A DNA stretch of 64,000 nucleotides from Sialis fuliginosa (GCA_961205875.1 OY540810.1:15810001-15874000); one strand, 5' to 3'; shown: positions 1 to 12,719, counted from the first letter of the stretch. Translations and numbers: made by a program. The notes: generated from the sequence alone by a model not told the origin.

Positions 1-480
1 TAACAGCATAAGTGTTATTAGATTTTATAAATTATGCAGATGATCATAAAAACAAATAAAACGAGATCATATTGTTTCGAATAAACCTAACAAAATATCA
101 GAATTTTATGACTCTTTAAAAAAATTAAAGTTTCATCTTTTAATGAGAAATCAATTTAAAATTATCAAAGTCATTTTACAACGAAACTAACTGTCAAATG
201 GCATAAGTTAACAAAGAGTCGTTTGACGACAATGTTAAGAATTACAATTAGAAAGTAGATATTTGACATAAAAAATTAAACATAGATAATTATTTTCTTT
301 GATGATTTTTTTATTCCATCGAGAGTTTAACATCTTTGAACTCTTTTCAACTAAAAATCAGAAATTTCATAAATTTGCTATGAGAGAAATTTCTTATCAT
401 TTTTTTCTTCATGTGAATGCGAACTCAACCATTGGGGAGGGGGTATAACCACACACAAAAACTCCAAAAATTTAATTTAA

Positions 481-525
481 AATATATAATATTATAATCA
501 CAAATATATAATATTATAATCACAA
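481..525 (+). repeat. 22-bp tandem duplication
   Basis: ATATATAATATTATAATCAC is repeated twice back to back with almost no change. Confidence 0.8.
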
Positions 526-588
526 AAAAGGTCATTCTATTCAAAATTGTAATGATAATTTCATATATTTTAAGAACATTGAATATTT

Positions 589-632
589 CGGGGGGGGGGA
601 GGGGGGGTCCGACCGTACCCCCCTCCCCCCCG
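589..632. repeat. G-run/C-run hairpin
   Basis: C plus ten G, A, seven G, T on the left is mirrored by A, six C, T, seven C, G on the right, around the spacer CCGACCGT. The following TTCCTACGCCACTG resembles the right end of a MITE (reverse reading CAGTGGCGTAGGA), so this is probably the end of a degraded element. Its left end was not found. Confidence 0.75.
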
Positions 633-767
633 TTCCTACGCCACTGGTAAGTATAAGTTAAAGTATTCTAATCCGTCAATAGAATCTACCCAATCCTGAT
701 TAATAAAAAAGGATAAATTGTATTATGTTCCAAGAACAGATGTGTTGGTATGCCTGGAATGAATCGT

Positions 768-839
768 AGCAGAGTGGCGCAGTGGAAGCGTGCTGGGCCC
801 ATAACCCAGAGGTCCGTAGATCGAAACTACGCTCTGCTA
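768..839 (+). tRNA. Initiator tRNA-Met (CAU)
   Basis: A 72-base cloverleaf can be read directly. The acceptor arm AGCAGAG (768-774) pairs with CTCTGCT (832-838), with A at the discriminator. The anticodon loop reads CCCATAACC, giving CAU. The T-arm CGTAG/CTACG closes a loop reading ATCGAAA; AUCG in place of TTCG, together with GGGCCCATAACCC in the anticodon arm, is the hallmark of the eukaryotic initiator rather than elongator tRNA-Met. No intron. A T-run within about 10 bases downstream can end Pol III transcription. All stems pair, so it is probably functional. Confidence 0.96.
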
Positions 840-2302
840 ACTGATATTTTTATTTTTTAAGCATAATACATTAATATCATTTTTATTTTACTTTTTATAC
901 TAAATTAAGTATTGATTACTATTTCCAACGTTATCAAATATAATTTTACTTCCGTAATTTTATAATATGATACATGTTCGGAATATTTCAAGGCTAACTA
1001 AAAAAACCGTGTTGTATTCAATTGGATATTACTGGTATACATTGGATATTACTTATATTTTCTAAAACATTCATTATTTAAAAAAATGTTTTAGTTAAAG
1101 TTTTTAGAGAAATTATTTTCTAAAATTATTTATCTAATTTAAAAAAAAAATGGTACTATCAGTTACGTTACTATGGCAACCGACTCTATTTTCTTAAATG
1201 ACAACATATCTTTATTATTGATTTTATGAATAGATCTTAATTTTTTGCATACAAACCTGTAAAATTTGAATAAGATTGCAAACGAAAAATTTTGAGAAAA
1301 ATTAGCTTGTATAATTCCAGATATTTAAAATGACACTGAAACTTTTTAAAAAAATGGAGTCTGTAGGATCGCACCAAGATGACATATTAACTATTCAACT
1401 TATTTGTTAAATTATCAATTTTAATTTCTTAATAATAGCCGAAGACGGTCTCGACGGTCTTCGGGCATTAGATAGTCTTAAAGATAATGCAAATGGTGAA
1501 AGCTATATTTTAAAAAATTAACTACAAATTAACCAAGTAAGCCTTGAAAAATTACTGAAACTCGTAAAGCATTTTCTTCATATTTGCGATTCAAAATCTT
1601 AACCTCCATGTATAATATTTATAAATCATATAAAAAGTACGAGAAAATTTCAAGTGCTGGAATACAAATAAAAATTCGGTCTGGCAGCACGATAGGGAAT
1701 TGGGGAGGGGTAGTGAGGAGGGGTCGCAACACAGACAGGCGGTAGACAGAATTAAATCATTGAAGTGACACAGTATTACTTGTAACCTGCCAGTGACATG
1801 TTTGTGCATCGCTAAAAGACGCTACAGCTTTTTAAATTAAACGAAATACGACGCGGGCGTCGCGATTCAATATTTTTGTCATAAAATTTAATCCGTTAAG
1901 GTTATTGGCCTAGCAACTCTTTAGTTGTGAACTATCCGTATTTTTTTTAATTAAAAAAAAGATTTGATTTCGAAAAATTTAGTTTATAATTTATATGCAG
2001 AACACATATATATTAAATATAATTTTTTACTTTGTTAATAATTAAAAGTAAAAAATTAGATATAATTTGAATTTGGAGATCGCAGAATACAGACTAAATT
2101 TTTAATATAACTAATGCCTCGCCGAGTTGTTACACTCGCACACGTTGTTTGCCTGTAAGTTGTACTCTATTATTGTTAGAAACCATTCATAAATCACACA
2201 AATTTCATGGTTTTTGCCCCCCTCCTACGACCTTGTTTCAGGTTGTCACATTTGTGTGACCCCTCCTCTGTTGTGACGTCACATAAGATTCGAAACAATA
2301 AG
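840..2302. other. AT-rich intergenic DNA, no gene seen
   Basis: There is no supportable gene. Near 2180-2290 and 2560-2660 two degenerate copies of a GTCACA/TGTGACGTCAC-rich, C-run-containing sequence appear, probably an old repeat. Confidence 0.5.
1439..1464. repeat. Short GC-rich hairpin
   Basis: CCGAAGAC and GTCTTCGG form a perfect 8-bp stem around a 10-base loop in AT-rich surroundings. No gene is adjacent; role unknown. Confidence 0.5.
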
Positions 2303-2413
2303 GGCCGATCCACACTATCGTGCCGGTCCCGGTCCGGTCTAGCTCCAGTCAAATATTCAGTATAGTAAATACTGTATTGGAGTGTGACTGGACCGAGACC
2401 GGCTGTTAATATT
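2303..2413. mobile_element. MITE fragment related to the 63.4-kb element
   Basis: GGCCGATCCACACTATCG, GCCGGTC and GAGACCGGCTGTTAAT occur in the same order as in the element at 63348-63483. An extra inner stem CCAGTC...GACTGG is present. The expected right terminus was not found, so the copy is truncated or diverged. Confidence 0.6.
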
Positions 2414-2790
2414 ATTTTTATTATTATAATTTTATATGAAATTTTACCAAGCACGTTTGAAATTTTTCCAATAACTCTTCCACCGGTCTCGAGTTATAAA
2501 AATAGTAATTTTTCCTCAAATTTTTGCTCTAAAAATTCATATAAAATTCATTGCTTTGATTTTTTAGATGTGACGTCACGATGAATTTGATTCTTGCCCC
2601 CCCCCCCTTGTCACACCATGTTACACATTGTAGACCCTCCCCTCAACGTGTGACGTAATGTATAGATAACCCCTCGTGGCAGTATGAGAATAAACTTAGT
2701 TCTGAAACTACACGTGATTGTATTATAATATAATAAAAAAATCTTTTATAATTTTTATAGTATTTAAATATCGGTATGGAGAACCATACA

Positions 2791-3538
2791 TGACTTCCAT
2801 GTTCTTTCTGTCTTTTTAAATAATTTTTAAATATACATTTTTTTAAATATTTTATTTATATAACCTACTACTATGAATATACATATCGTAATACATTAAA
2901 AAAACATATATACTTACAACGGTTACAGCTCTTTTTGCAATTTGTATATAAATATTAGTTTTCTAATGTCAAAAACATAATTCACATTCGTAGAAAAACT
3001 AATTTGACAATTTGAATTTAGTTGCATTTGTTTCCAAGGCAACATAAATTAATGACATATTAGTATTTAAAATTCAAATTTTAAGTGTGTTTTTCATCCC
3101 TTTAATGGCTGTTGAGGCACGTACAAATAATAAATGTCCCTTAGATTCAATTGAACTGCAAATGTACCAAATCTTATCAAAATTAGTGAGATAATACTCG
3201 CAATATTCACTTTTTAGACCAAAAAAGTTACAAAATTTCGAATATTTCCAAAATCCCTAATCCGATTAGCACCAAAATCAATAGGTCTGGAGTACTCACT
3301 GAAACAAACATTTTCCCCAAAAATAATTCAGATCGGTGCATTTTTACGGTAGTTATCGTGAACGAAAAAAAAATCTACATCCTGACACACAGACACACAG
3401 ACACACGCACAGCCGCCATGTGGAAATTAACTTTTCTTTACGTTTTGATGTTAGTACAATCAGAATTTGTTATTTTCTCGGACACGATTTTTCGATGGTA
3501 TTACAATACTTCCATTTCTTTCAGAACATGGAAGTAAA
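2791..3538. repeat. Degraded retroposon-like repeat with inverted ends
   Basis: ACTTCCATGTTCT near 2791 is mirrored by AGAACATGGAAGT near 3524. The right half contains a tail with tandem ACACACAG (3384-3409), of the kind seen in old insect retroposon copies. No coding sequence. Confidence 0.45.
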
Positions 3539-4732
3539 AAGATTGGAGTAGATATATTTCATATATATACATGAGTGTAAGGAAGTAAACATTATCATGA
3601 CCCTAAGAGGCCCTCAAAATTGAAACATATATATTTTTTGCAAGATTTTGACGATATAAAAAATTAGGGGGTTCAGTGAGCATTTTTATTGTCAAATTCG
3701 TTTTCAGCGCCCAAAATACATACGAAAAACATAGTCCAGTTAGAGCGTGTTTGTGAGTCTGTGTATAAATTTTCATACACTCATTCTAAATCAAAAAACA
3801 TCACATTGGACACATCCAAACAAATAATATTAACAACACTACAAACAAACATGTTCATAGACCGACAGCATACAACACAGTGCGCAAATATGCAATGTTT
3901 GCCGCCCCGCATTGTGCAGACGCCCATGCACTCGCAGGTCTAATACACCAAGAACTTCTCTGCGCTTCAAACTTTACCGTCAGTGTCAATTGTCAATGTA
4001 AACGGAAACATACAATGCTCTTATAATTAAATTTCGTTTAGAATGTAGTAAAATTGTTAATTATATTATTTTTTGTGTGCAATCAAGTCTGTAGTTTTGT
4101 TATGTCTAAGGCAACTATTATGTCAAATATCTTTGACAAGCAATTGATTATATTTCATTGATAATATACAAGATTCTGTTCTATTTTACACTATATAAAA
4201 TATTTGATAATATTTTCTCAATTTATCTAGGAATATTTTCTTCATTTTTGGTGCATTTTGATTATCAGTGCCTGGATGTTCGTCAATGGACGCGATTTAG
4301 GTTTGAATTTACAACCGTGAATTGCGGTTTTTTATATTCAATAAGAAGATTATCATATAATACTGGCTTATTTTTATATTCATATATTAATAATTATGTA
4401 ACTGTAACTGCCAGTGATAACTTGGTAGTCACCATTTTGTATTTTACGTCAAAAAACTTTGATCAAATATATGACTGTCATTAACTATGATCATAGAAAT
4501 ATTATGAAAGTAAATATTATAAAAGTTAACTAATTACACTATATTTCTAATTTTATTATATTTCTTTGATAGTGTAATATCGGCCTTAAATACAGTTATA
4601 TCCCAAAGTTACGATAACTTTACAAAACTGTAAAAACTCATAATTTACAAAAAAAAAAACAATTCTTTAATTATATTATTTTAAAAATTAATAAATATAT
4701 GCATCAGCCAATATATCAAAATATGTAGAATG

Positions 4733-4993
4733 CAATGAAAAAATAAATAGGTATCGTCTTTCTCTCGTATCGTCTCGTACATGAGGCCGAGATCGTGTGA
4801 TTTTTTTTATAAAAACATTAAATAAAAACAATAGAAACTTATTTTGTCTGAGACTCCCAACTATTATAACATGTCACTGTCCAGTCGACTTATAAATCAA
4901 GTTTATACCATCTCGGTCGCGTTTGGTCAAAATTTCAATCAGTCTCGCCTCGTTCGAATTTAAGCCAATCTCGTCTCGGTCTCGTCTCGTTTA
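4733..4993. repeat. Degenerate TCTCGTCTCGG repeat region
   Basis: Both ends are rich in CGTCTCG/TCTCGGTCTCG words around an AT-rich middle. Similar words recur at about 25850-25925, suggesting a dispersed element. Confidence 0.45.
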
Positions 4994-5872
4994 AATTACT
5001 AACAATACAATTTAGAATCACTCATGTAAGAATTCTGACAGCCCTCATTCTACCAATCAATATCATTAAAATATTTAGAATAAACCGCGTCACTGTCAGT
5101 TTGTTTAATATATGATACTATACATACGTTTTTACAAAACATTAATTCAAAAGAAATACATTTGAAACAATTTTTTTTAAATGAACAATTTATAATATTT
5201 TAGACAAGGAGACTTGGGTTGCTCATAGTTTTTGACAAAAGGGATAATTAGGTCAGGCTAGTTGTTCATAGCAATGTTAATAAATCGTGTTGAATATCTT
5301 AATAATTTTAATTATTCCATTTGTATTATCTCATCAATTCATTATCTTCTAAATTCTGTATATAGTAAAACAAATTCAACAATTTAATAATAAACTTCAA
5401 ATGTTTTTAGGTTTTTAGTTATAAAATTGCTCTTTGCATGTTAATTTACCCCCCCCCCCCCCGGTAGGAAGCCCGCACCACAGGTTCAGACTAGGGGGGT
5501 CTTCAGATCATAAATACGGCCCTGCGTACATACATATGTATGTATAATGTATATATTCATAGCCACAATGCTCACAGCAGATCTGATGTGGCATGTCATG
5601 CTTATTTGACAAATGCTAAATGCCTTGGCCTCTATTTGTGCTTGCAATGCAGCGCAGTGAGTAACAATAACCACTCGAACACGTTGTCATCTTTGACATT
5701 TACGATATGCTAATTAAACACGAGTGTGTAAACACACTCTTGCATTTAATAATTGTGGAGGGGGTATTTTTGGTACATAAATGGACAATCGCAATTGTTT
5801 TGATTATTATTTAAGGCATTTCTCAGAAAAATCAAAAAAATCAAGAGTAAAGTAACACAAAATAAAATACTG

Positions 5873-6240
5873 CTTTTAGCCCCTTACAGGCACCATTTTT
5901 GAGTTAGAAAAAAAATAAAAAATATGGTCATGTTCTACGAATTGAGATGTACAATTTTTTTGTTTTTTTGGATTTGCTTTAAAGCCCCCTACAAGCACCA
6001 TTTTTGATTTAGAAAAAAAAATAGAAAAAGGGTCAAATTCCGCTTGTTTGGTTATACATTTTAACGTGCCACATGCCTCGGTATAAAAAAATATTTTTTT
6101 TACCTAGCTTTAGCTCCTTATTGCCTCCCCCCCCCCACCTGAAAAATTATTTATTCAATAAATTTGAACATATTTTACTAGAGGGTGTCATTTTACATGT
6201 TCAGTAAAAATTTCAAATTTCTTCGGAACCCTAATAAAAA
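5873..6240 (+). repeat. Dispersed repeat, copy with internal deletion
   Basis: The left part holds two units of GCACCATTTTTGA followed by TTAGAAAAAAA, about 105 bases apart. From about 5995 the sequence matches 60795-61110 closely, but about 82 bases present there are missing here at the join near 6217-6223. A 3' signature TCTTCGGAACCCTAA ends both copies. Confidence 0.7.
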
Positions 6241-6953
6241 GTGATTGTTTTAATGTCAACTCCGGAAAGTTTGTCAGTATTTTTGGGGGACATCCTGTAT
6301 ATTGAAATATATGTGTAAAAAACATCACTTTATTAAATCTATGTCTATAATTTACGTTGTGAATAAAACTGCCATGCTACAAATTTTAATTCATCTACAA
6401 AAAATGCAGTTGTTATTAACTTACACATTGCAAACATTAAAAAATATGTATTCAAACAAACAATCGCACGATACTCCAACACATCAGTAAATAACACCAC
6501 ATTACTACCCCCTTAACCTAACCCCTCTCCCCAACAAAAAAAAAATGAATAATAAATCCAACAATACAAACAAGGTATATTCATAATAAGCGCCATATAT
6601 CATTTCGTAAAATAGGACCTTGCCTATGCACAAAAACACACAGACAAAATGGCATACAGCCCGTGTAATAAATTGGAATAGTACCACGTGTAGGTTGCAC
6701 GTGCACGCTAGGAGGCCGCCTGCATCACTTCTGACAATCGTCCTGGCTGGTTTTCAGTAATGTGTTGTTCACTGCGAAAATGAAATTACATGTTCCTGTT
6801 ACGGCTGTGCGTCCCAATTTTGGGTACATACATACCCCAGTAAGAATTATGACAGTGTCGCCATTTTTTGCATAACCGGCGGTAGCGCGATTTATTAAAA
6901 AATCATTTATCTATTATTTTTATTAAACATAACAAATAGACCAGAACAATATT

Positions 6954-7340
6954 CGTTTAGAAAATTATTCCGATTGAATTTTTTGTTTTTATCTTATTGG
7001 GGAGGTTGGCCCGATTATAAAAGTGCAGTGTCAAATCGCGTAAATGCTCTATAAAAAGTAGAACATGTTTTTTTAAATCAATAATTTGTTTGTATCTTTA
7101 GGCCTTTTCGCATAAAAAAGTTCCTCACACTCATACTATTAATTTATGCGAAAGGGCCTAAAGATGATATAAAAAAATTGTTTGATTTCAAAAACCATTT
7201 TTTTTTTGTAGGGCCTTTTCGCAGTTTAAACAATATCCGACTGAGGTACTGACTGGTATCATGCACTTTTATAATCGGGCCAACTAGAACTCCCCAATAA
7301 GATAAAAACAAAAAATTCAATCGGAATAATTTTCCAAACG
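6954..7340. mobile_element. Foldback/MITE with about 75-bp arms
   Basis: The left arm 6954-7027 and right arm 7262-7340 are near-perfect inverted copies with one 5-base indel, sharing AAAATTATTCCGATTGAATT and GGCCCGATTATAAAAGTGCA. The inside holds a second inverted pair (TAGGCCTTTTCGCAT and ATGCGAAAGGGCCTA). Related words (GGGCCTTTTCGC, AATATCGGACCAAAGTACCG) occur at 52252-52300. Confidence 0.8.
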
Positions 7341-8104
7341 ACTGCGATGCTATGTTCAGGTCTAAAAATAAAATTTAACATATTATGTACAATGTACAGA
7401 TGTATGAAGTATACTTAATGATATTGATTGATAAAATGAGAAAATACGGTTATTAGTGAGACTTGACTATTACAATCAACCAGAAATCGATTAAGGGTGT
7501 CAGAACTCTTACTATGTTTATCTCTACACCTCCACAAGGAGAAGCAATTCCAGAATCAACCTGCCGAATGACGATTGTATTTATGACATTTGTAGCAACC
7601 CTAGTTTTTGTATACACATATGTATCATTGTTTGCTTTAGGCACCCAAATTTAATATACATATCAAGTCATTCTACTCATATCTGCTACGTCGTGTTACA
7701 TTTTTTATTAAAAATATATATGTGTACGTGAATCTTGTCTTTTCTTTGTTCCAGCGGAAACGGATGATTTAGATTTCAGTTCAAATATACCAAAAAACAT
7801 ATTTAGTAGGTTTATTACCTAGTTTGATAGTTAAAAATAATGAATTCATCCGATGCTACGAAATATAATTATTGACCTCAATCAAGTCCTCCCCGGTGAG
7901 CCCCTTCATGCTAAAAAGTCTAAAAAATGTTTTTTGACGACGACAAGAAAAAACTTGTTAACGCGCACCTGAATAGACGATCCTGAAGATTGCTGAAATC
8001 GAATCCGTCCCCCAAATTGTTCAATCAATTCAGGTTCTTGAGATATTCTAACCTAAAAGTGCCAAAGTTGGCGATTTTAAACATACATATTTATGTATAC
8101 AAAA

Positions 8105-8294
8105 TATAGGTTCCTATTTAAAAAAATGATGTTGACCTTCAAATATCCTTGAAGGCCACGCTAAAATAACAAATAAATATTAATATTTGATTACTCCATC
8201 ACAACCAAATATTTTTTGGTTTTAACATTTTTTTCAAATATGCGATGGTTCTGAGATAATAATCTGTAACACTTTAAATACCTCACCCTGTATA
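8105..8294 (-). repeat. End fragment of the 15.3-kb foldback family
   Basis: Read on the minus strand it begins TATACAGGGTGAGG and follows the left arm of the element at 15266 (CATCGCATATTTGAAAAAA, TTCAAGGATATTTGAAGGTC). Confidence 0.65.
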
Positions 8295-8399
8295 ACTAAA
8301 CGTTTTTTTTTTTTGTAAAGTTTTCGTTCACGGTAACAATAGTACTATCTTTTCAGTTTTTCATTATAAAATTTGTCCCCACCGAGATATATGTATAGA

Positions 8400-8590
8400 A
8401 TGCAACATTTTGTGTGTATTTTTGTCGGATTTTAACTTGAAAACCACTTAACAGATTTTGATGCGGTTTTCTTGGTTTTCTAAAGGTAATTAATCTAGTT
8501 CAAATTTTAATCAATGTTTGATTTAAATTGGTCCGTAGTTCTCAAGTTATAATAGTATTTGTACGAAAACCAGATAATACAGTTTTGTAT
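8400..8590 (-). repeat. Retroposon-like tail fragment
   Basis: On the minus strand it matches 29230-29400 (TCTGGTTTTCGTNCAAATA, ATAACTTGAGAAC, GAAAACCG). Probably the 3' part of one old retroposon family. Confidence 0.5.
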
Positions 8591-8730
8591 TAAACATTAA
8601 TTACGACTAAAAACTTTCTTTTCTAATACAAATATTTTTCATAACTTCCTTTGTCTAATAAAACTATGGGTTTTGTATTGCGATGCTAAAAAGATTGGGA
8701 AGCACTGAGATAAAAAGAGAGAGTTATATG

Positions 8731-9007
8731 CGGTATTATTAAGTAACTCGCAAAATTTGCAAGCTTGCAAACACTTTCAAACGAGGTATCAAACTTATAT
8801 GACAGTTCTCTTTGAGTTTTTAACAGATAGTTTCATGCGCACTAAGTTAATTTTTACAGTTTTTAATAAATATACTTTACATACCTTCATTTTTACTTCC
8901 TATGCATGAAACTATCTGTCAAAAACTCCAAAAGAACTGTCATATAAGTTTGATATCCCATTTGAAAGTGCTTGCAAGCTTGCAAAGCGAGCTCTTTTAT
9001 AATACCG
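8731..9007. mobile_element. Foldback/MITE, 277 bp, with about 105-bp arms
   Basis: The arms 8731-8839 and 8902-9007 mirror each other, sharing AAACTATCTGT, AGAACTGTCATATAAGTTTG and TTGCAAGCTTGCAAA and ending in CGGTATTAT/ATAATACCG. Related single-arm copies occur at 20586-20760 and 37890-38012. Confidence 0.8.
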
Positions 9008-9414
9008 GACATTAGTGTGGATTTGACCGAAATAATCTCGAAAACTACTGGACCAATTTTGATGAAAACGCCGTTAAATCTCACTAATTCTATATGTTTA
9101 ATATAACCTTACCTATCACTCAAAAAAAACTGAGCAGTGAGTATTTATAACACCGGGTCTATTAGGAATTGTAATATAATTTTTAACTTCTTTCTTACAA
9201 TAATTTCGTAACGTATATTTTTTTGCTGCACATTTTAACTTTATACGACCATAAAATTTAATACTACAACATCAACAAGAAAAAGCTTACAATCTCATTT
9301 TTCTTAAAGCGAGAGTCCTGGTTTTTAATGATATGCAGGGTCAAACTTTGACTACGGCACATTACAATTTTAAGTCTTTGAGAACAAATATAACATTATG
9401 CACCCATAAAACAA

Positions 9415-9434
9415 GTGTGTGTGTGTGTGTGTGT
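9415..9434 (+). repeat. (GT)10 microsatellite
   Basis: Ten GT units are followed directly by a short TA run. Confidence 0.9.
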
Positions 9435-10036
9435 ATATATAATAAATGTATAAATACTTGTCGTGTGCGATCGTGAGCGCACATATTTTACGCCGGCACG
9501 CGATAAATTTTAAAGTGTATATAATAAAAAGCAAATCCGTGTTTGCTTTACATGTCGATAAAATAATCAACTTTTCTCGTTACACTTTTTTATTAATTGT
9601 TCTAGTTTTTGTTGTTATACTTATACTACCATCATTTAAACGTTCGTTTTGTATATCTTACACAAATATCCGCGCGTTTTTTTTAATAGTTATGTGCATA
9701 TATCATAGATTTGAATGATTGTAAATTATAATTAAAACAAAATATAATAATGTTAGGTTACTTTCTTTGTTCTCGATAAAAATTGATTGCAATATTGTTC
9801 TACTCACGTAAAGATTGTGAAATATGATTTTTAAATGAAAATGTTTTATTAGTTTTCATTATTCTACAAATGACGACGAGAATTTAATTTTAACTGTAAA
9901 GAAATTTAATTCAAGATTGTCGAAATTAACGAAGTTGATTACAGTCTTTTAGAGTCGAACGGTAAGTGGTGGTCGCCTATGCAGTACCAACTGTTCAAAA
10001 AAAATTAAATTGCACCATTTGACGTTCCCCATTAAA

Positions 10037-10393
10037 CAGAGGCGTATTTACCATGGGGCCATGGGGGCCATGGCTTAGGGCGGCAGACCGAAAGGGGCGG
10101 TAAATTTTTTTAGTATATTTAAAAAATATAGAGAAACAAAAAATGAGTAGCAAGACAAAAAAAAGGTCATTTTATGTGGTTTATGTTTTTCATTATTTAT
10201 ATAAACTTGAGGAATTTTCACTGTTAAAAATATATTGTATTTCCTCTTGATTCAGGAGCGGCAATTTTTTTTACCAGGGCGGAAATTTTTTTTGACAAGG
10301 ACGACAATTTTTTGCCCAGAACGGCTATTATTTTTTACCCAGGGCGGCATTTTTTTTTGGCCCATGGCGGCACTTAACGTAAATATGCCACTG
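10037..10393. mobile_element. hAT-type MITE with 8-bp target duplication
   Basis: The ends are CAGAGGCGTATTTAC and, on the other strand, CAGTGGCATATTTAC. Identical CCATTAAA octamers flank the element (10029-10036 and 10394-10401), the 8-bp duplication of hAT elements. Subterminal GGGGCCATGGGG and GGCCCATGG also mirror each other. The right half holds a degenerate tandem array of GCGGCA plus T-run units. No coding sequence. Confidence 0.85.
10258..10376 (+). repeat. Degenerate tandem GCGGCA/T-run array inside hAT MITE
   Basis: Five to six units of about 22-25 bp follow the pattern (C)AGGGCGGCA then 7-10 T then ACC/GCC. It could be an expanded transposase-binding subterminal array. Confidence 0.6.
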
Positions 10394-10822
10394 CCATTAA
10401 ACCTCAACTTTTGTCCAAAACATTTTTACCTATGAACTTAAAGCTCTGGGTAATTTGAGTGGATTAAATAAAATGACTCACCCTGATTCTATATATTTTT
10501 TTTTTCATCGGCATAAGACTTAAGATCCATTGGTAAAAATCTTGCCATCCAAATTTTTAGTCTGAACTAAAAATGGCACTATGAAAAGTTACACACCTTT
10601 CTTTATTAAAACCGGAAATTGATGTTAAATCATAAAACAAAGATAATATAATTTTAATAATTGTATGGAGCCCATTTATTTTATCTCGCATAATCAATTC
10701 CAATTATGCCAATTATCAGTAAACAACAAAAATCTCTAAAATAAATATATGAAATATTAATGGTGTGTTTTGACATTATACTCACAATCAGAACGAACCG
10801 AGCAATACTTATTCGTCTAATC

Positions 10823-11366
10823 CAGGGACTGCCAAACTGTGTGCCGCGATACAATAGTGTGCCGCGAAAGATTAAAAAATTAGATTTTGTTTTTAAATCT
10901 TATTTTATTATAATAAATATTATATTATTTTATTAACCAACTTCATCAAAATCTGGTCATGGACTTTAAAGAACGCCACTCAAAAGCAAAAAAAATAAAA
11001 TAAATAAGACAAAAATAAAACCAACTTCAAAAAAACCGTAAAAATACTGAATAGTAGGTATATAATAATTATTAAAATTAACAGTTTTTGTGCCAAGCCA
11101 ATTAAAAACTTTTTAAGAAATAAAAAAATAAATCCGACTTCAAAAACTTTTAATTTAAATTTAATTTAATTATTATTATATATTTTTTTAGGGTTTTTTT
11201 GAAGTCGGTTATAATATTATATATTTTTTTAAGTTTTTTATTATAATAAAAATGTATGTTCATACTTGTAAATTATATTTGGATTTTATTGGGATTTTTA
11301 TTTGGTGTCCCGCGAAATAAATCCTCCTCGGCCAGTGTGTAAAGTAAAAAAGTTTGGCAGACACTG
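10823..11366. mobile_element. hAT-type MITE, 544 bp
   Basis: The left end CAGGGACTGCCAAACT and the right end read in reverse, CAGTGTCTGCCAAACT, match at 14 of 16 bases and fit the hAT end pattern. The flanks GTCTAATC (10815-10822) and GTCTAGTC (11367-11374) form an 8-bp duplication with one mismatch. Inside is a smaller inverted pair around ACTTCAAAAAAACC (about 11020-11040 and 11190-11210), perhaps a nested insertion. No coding capacity. Confidence 0.85.
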
Positions 11367-11374
11367 GTCTAGTC

Positions 11375-12703
11375 AGTACATATCTTCGAACAGAACAGAA
11401 TAAGCACGCCGAACATTCTTCAAAATGAGTCGATAAATCATATATGATCAAAGAAATAATTTAACATATAAAAAATATATTAATTTATGAATGGACGATT
11501 TACACAAACTATATTGCATTACCATAGTCAATATATTTATGTATCTTAAAATATGAATTAGGCATACAAAAATGAATTAAATTTTAAAAATCTAAAGCAA
11601 GGTAAGGTTACTTTATATCATAATATATTTCCCATTCCATCAACAATTCTAAAACACCGATAAACATTTTATGACCAGTGTGACGCATAGACATTTATAA
11701 TAAAATCAAAACGAATTAGCCAAAGTGTATGCATATATTTATATACATTAATATCAGTATCCATGCGACTTGTAATGTCCGCTGTAATCTGGTTTTATTA
11801 AAATATTAATTAATGATCACCCTTCGATATTTTTAATGAGTTAAGCGTGACCAGTATCAGATTTAGCGACACGGAAATACAGAAAAAAGTATTAATACAC
11901 CTTGCTTTATTTATTGATTGGTTTAATTTTAGGAATGAAATTAATATTCAGAAATAAACACAGAAAAGAAATTTAGATAATGAAAATGACATTAATATAT
12001 GCGAAAAAATCATTAATCATGTTTTTTTATGATTTCTGTACTTCAGAACCTAAAAAGAATAAGTACTCATAAATGAGTATATTAGAAACAAGAAATATAC
12101 TACTTACTAGCAAAATATATATCGATGAAAACTTTTGTATGTGCCCCCCCCTCCCTCCCCCCTCTACAACCAACCCGTTGTTTTGTGAAAATTAAAGAAG
12201 GAAATCTTAAAATTTTGAATATTTGAAAGCGAATAATAAAAAAAGGTTATTTAATTGTACCTGCGATATTTTTTTTCAAAACACGAAAAGGTAAAAAAAG
12301 ATCCTTTGGAAAATATCACTAAAAATTTAAAAAGGGCAAACAAAATTTATATATATTTGGCGTCTCAAAAATATTCTGGTTGTAGAAAAATAAAATTACA
12401 AAAAATTAATTCATTATAAATTTTAAATAAAATAAATCATTTAAAAGTTAAAACTTTTTGATACCACTGCTATAAATACAAACAGTTTTTTTACAGTTAA
12501 ATAAAAATTATTCGGTACCTACATACTTAAGTATGTTATATTTAAATATAAGCCACATATTATTATGTTATACGAGTACATATGAATATACCAGCGATGA
12601 TGAAATTAACAATAATTTAATAAAAAGTATGCTGAAAATTGCTTAAAAACAGAATTTTTTATAAATAATTCACCGGTTGTGTACAAACATAACATATTAA
12701 TGT
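11375..12703. other. AT-rich intergenic DNA, no gene seen
   Basis: There is no reading frame, tRNA or clear repeat. A C-rich tract near 12145-12163 stands out from the AT-rich background. Confidence 0.5.
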
Positions 12704-12719
12704 AAAAAAAAAAAAAAAA
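12704..12719 (-). terminator. Pol III T-run terminator of tRNA-Pro
   Basis: Sixteen consecutive A on the + strand (T on the minus strand) begin 6 bases past the tRNA 3' end. RNA polymerase III stops at runs of four or more T, so this is far longer than needed. Confidence 0.8.

Noticed and set aside
1167..1180. GTTACTATGGCAAC resembling an RFX X-box
   Set aside because: No gene nearby and one imperfect match; similar words at 3028 and 61908 are also isolated.
2273..2282. TGACGTCA palindrome (CRE-like), repeated at 2571
   Set aside because: Both lie within copies of the same degraded repeat, so recurrence needs no regulatory role.
3384..3409. Short spaced ACACACAG repeats as a CRISPR-like array
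   Set aside because: It is a plain tandem microsatellite without spacers, in a eukaryotic genome.
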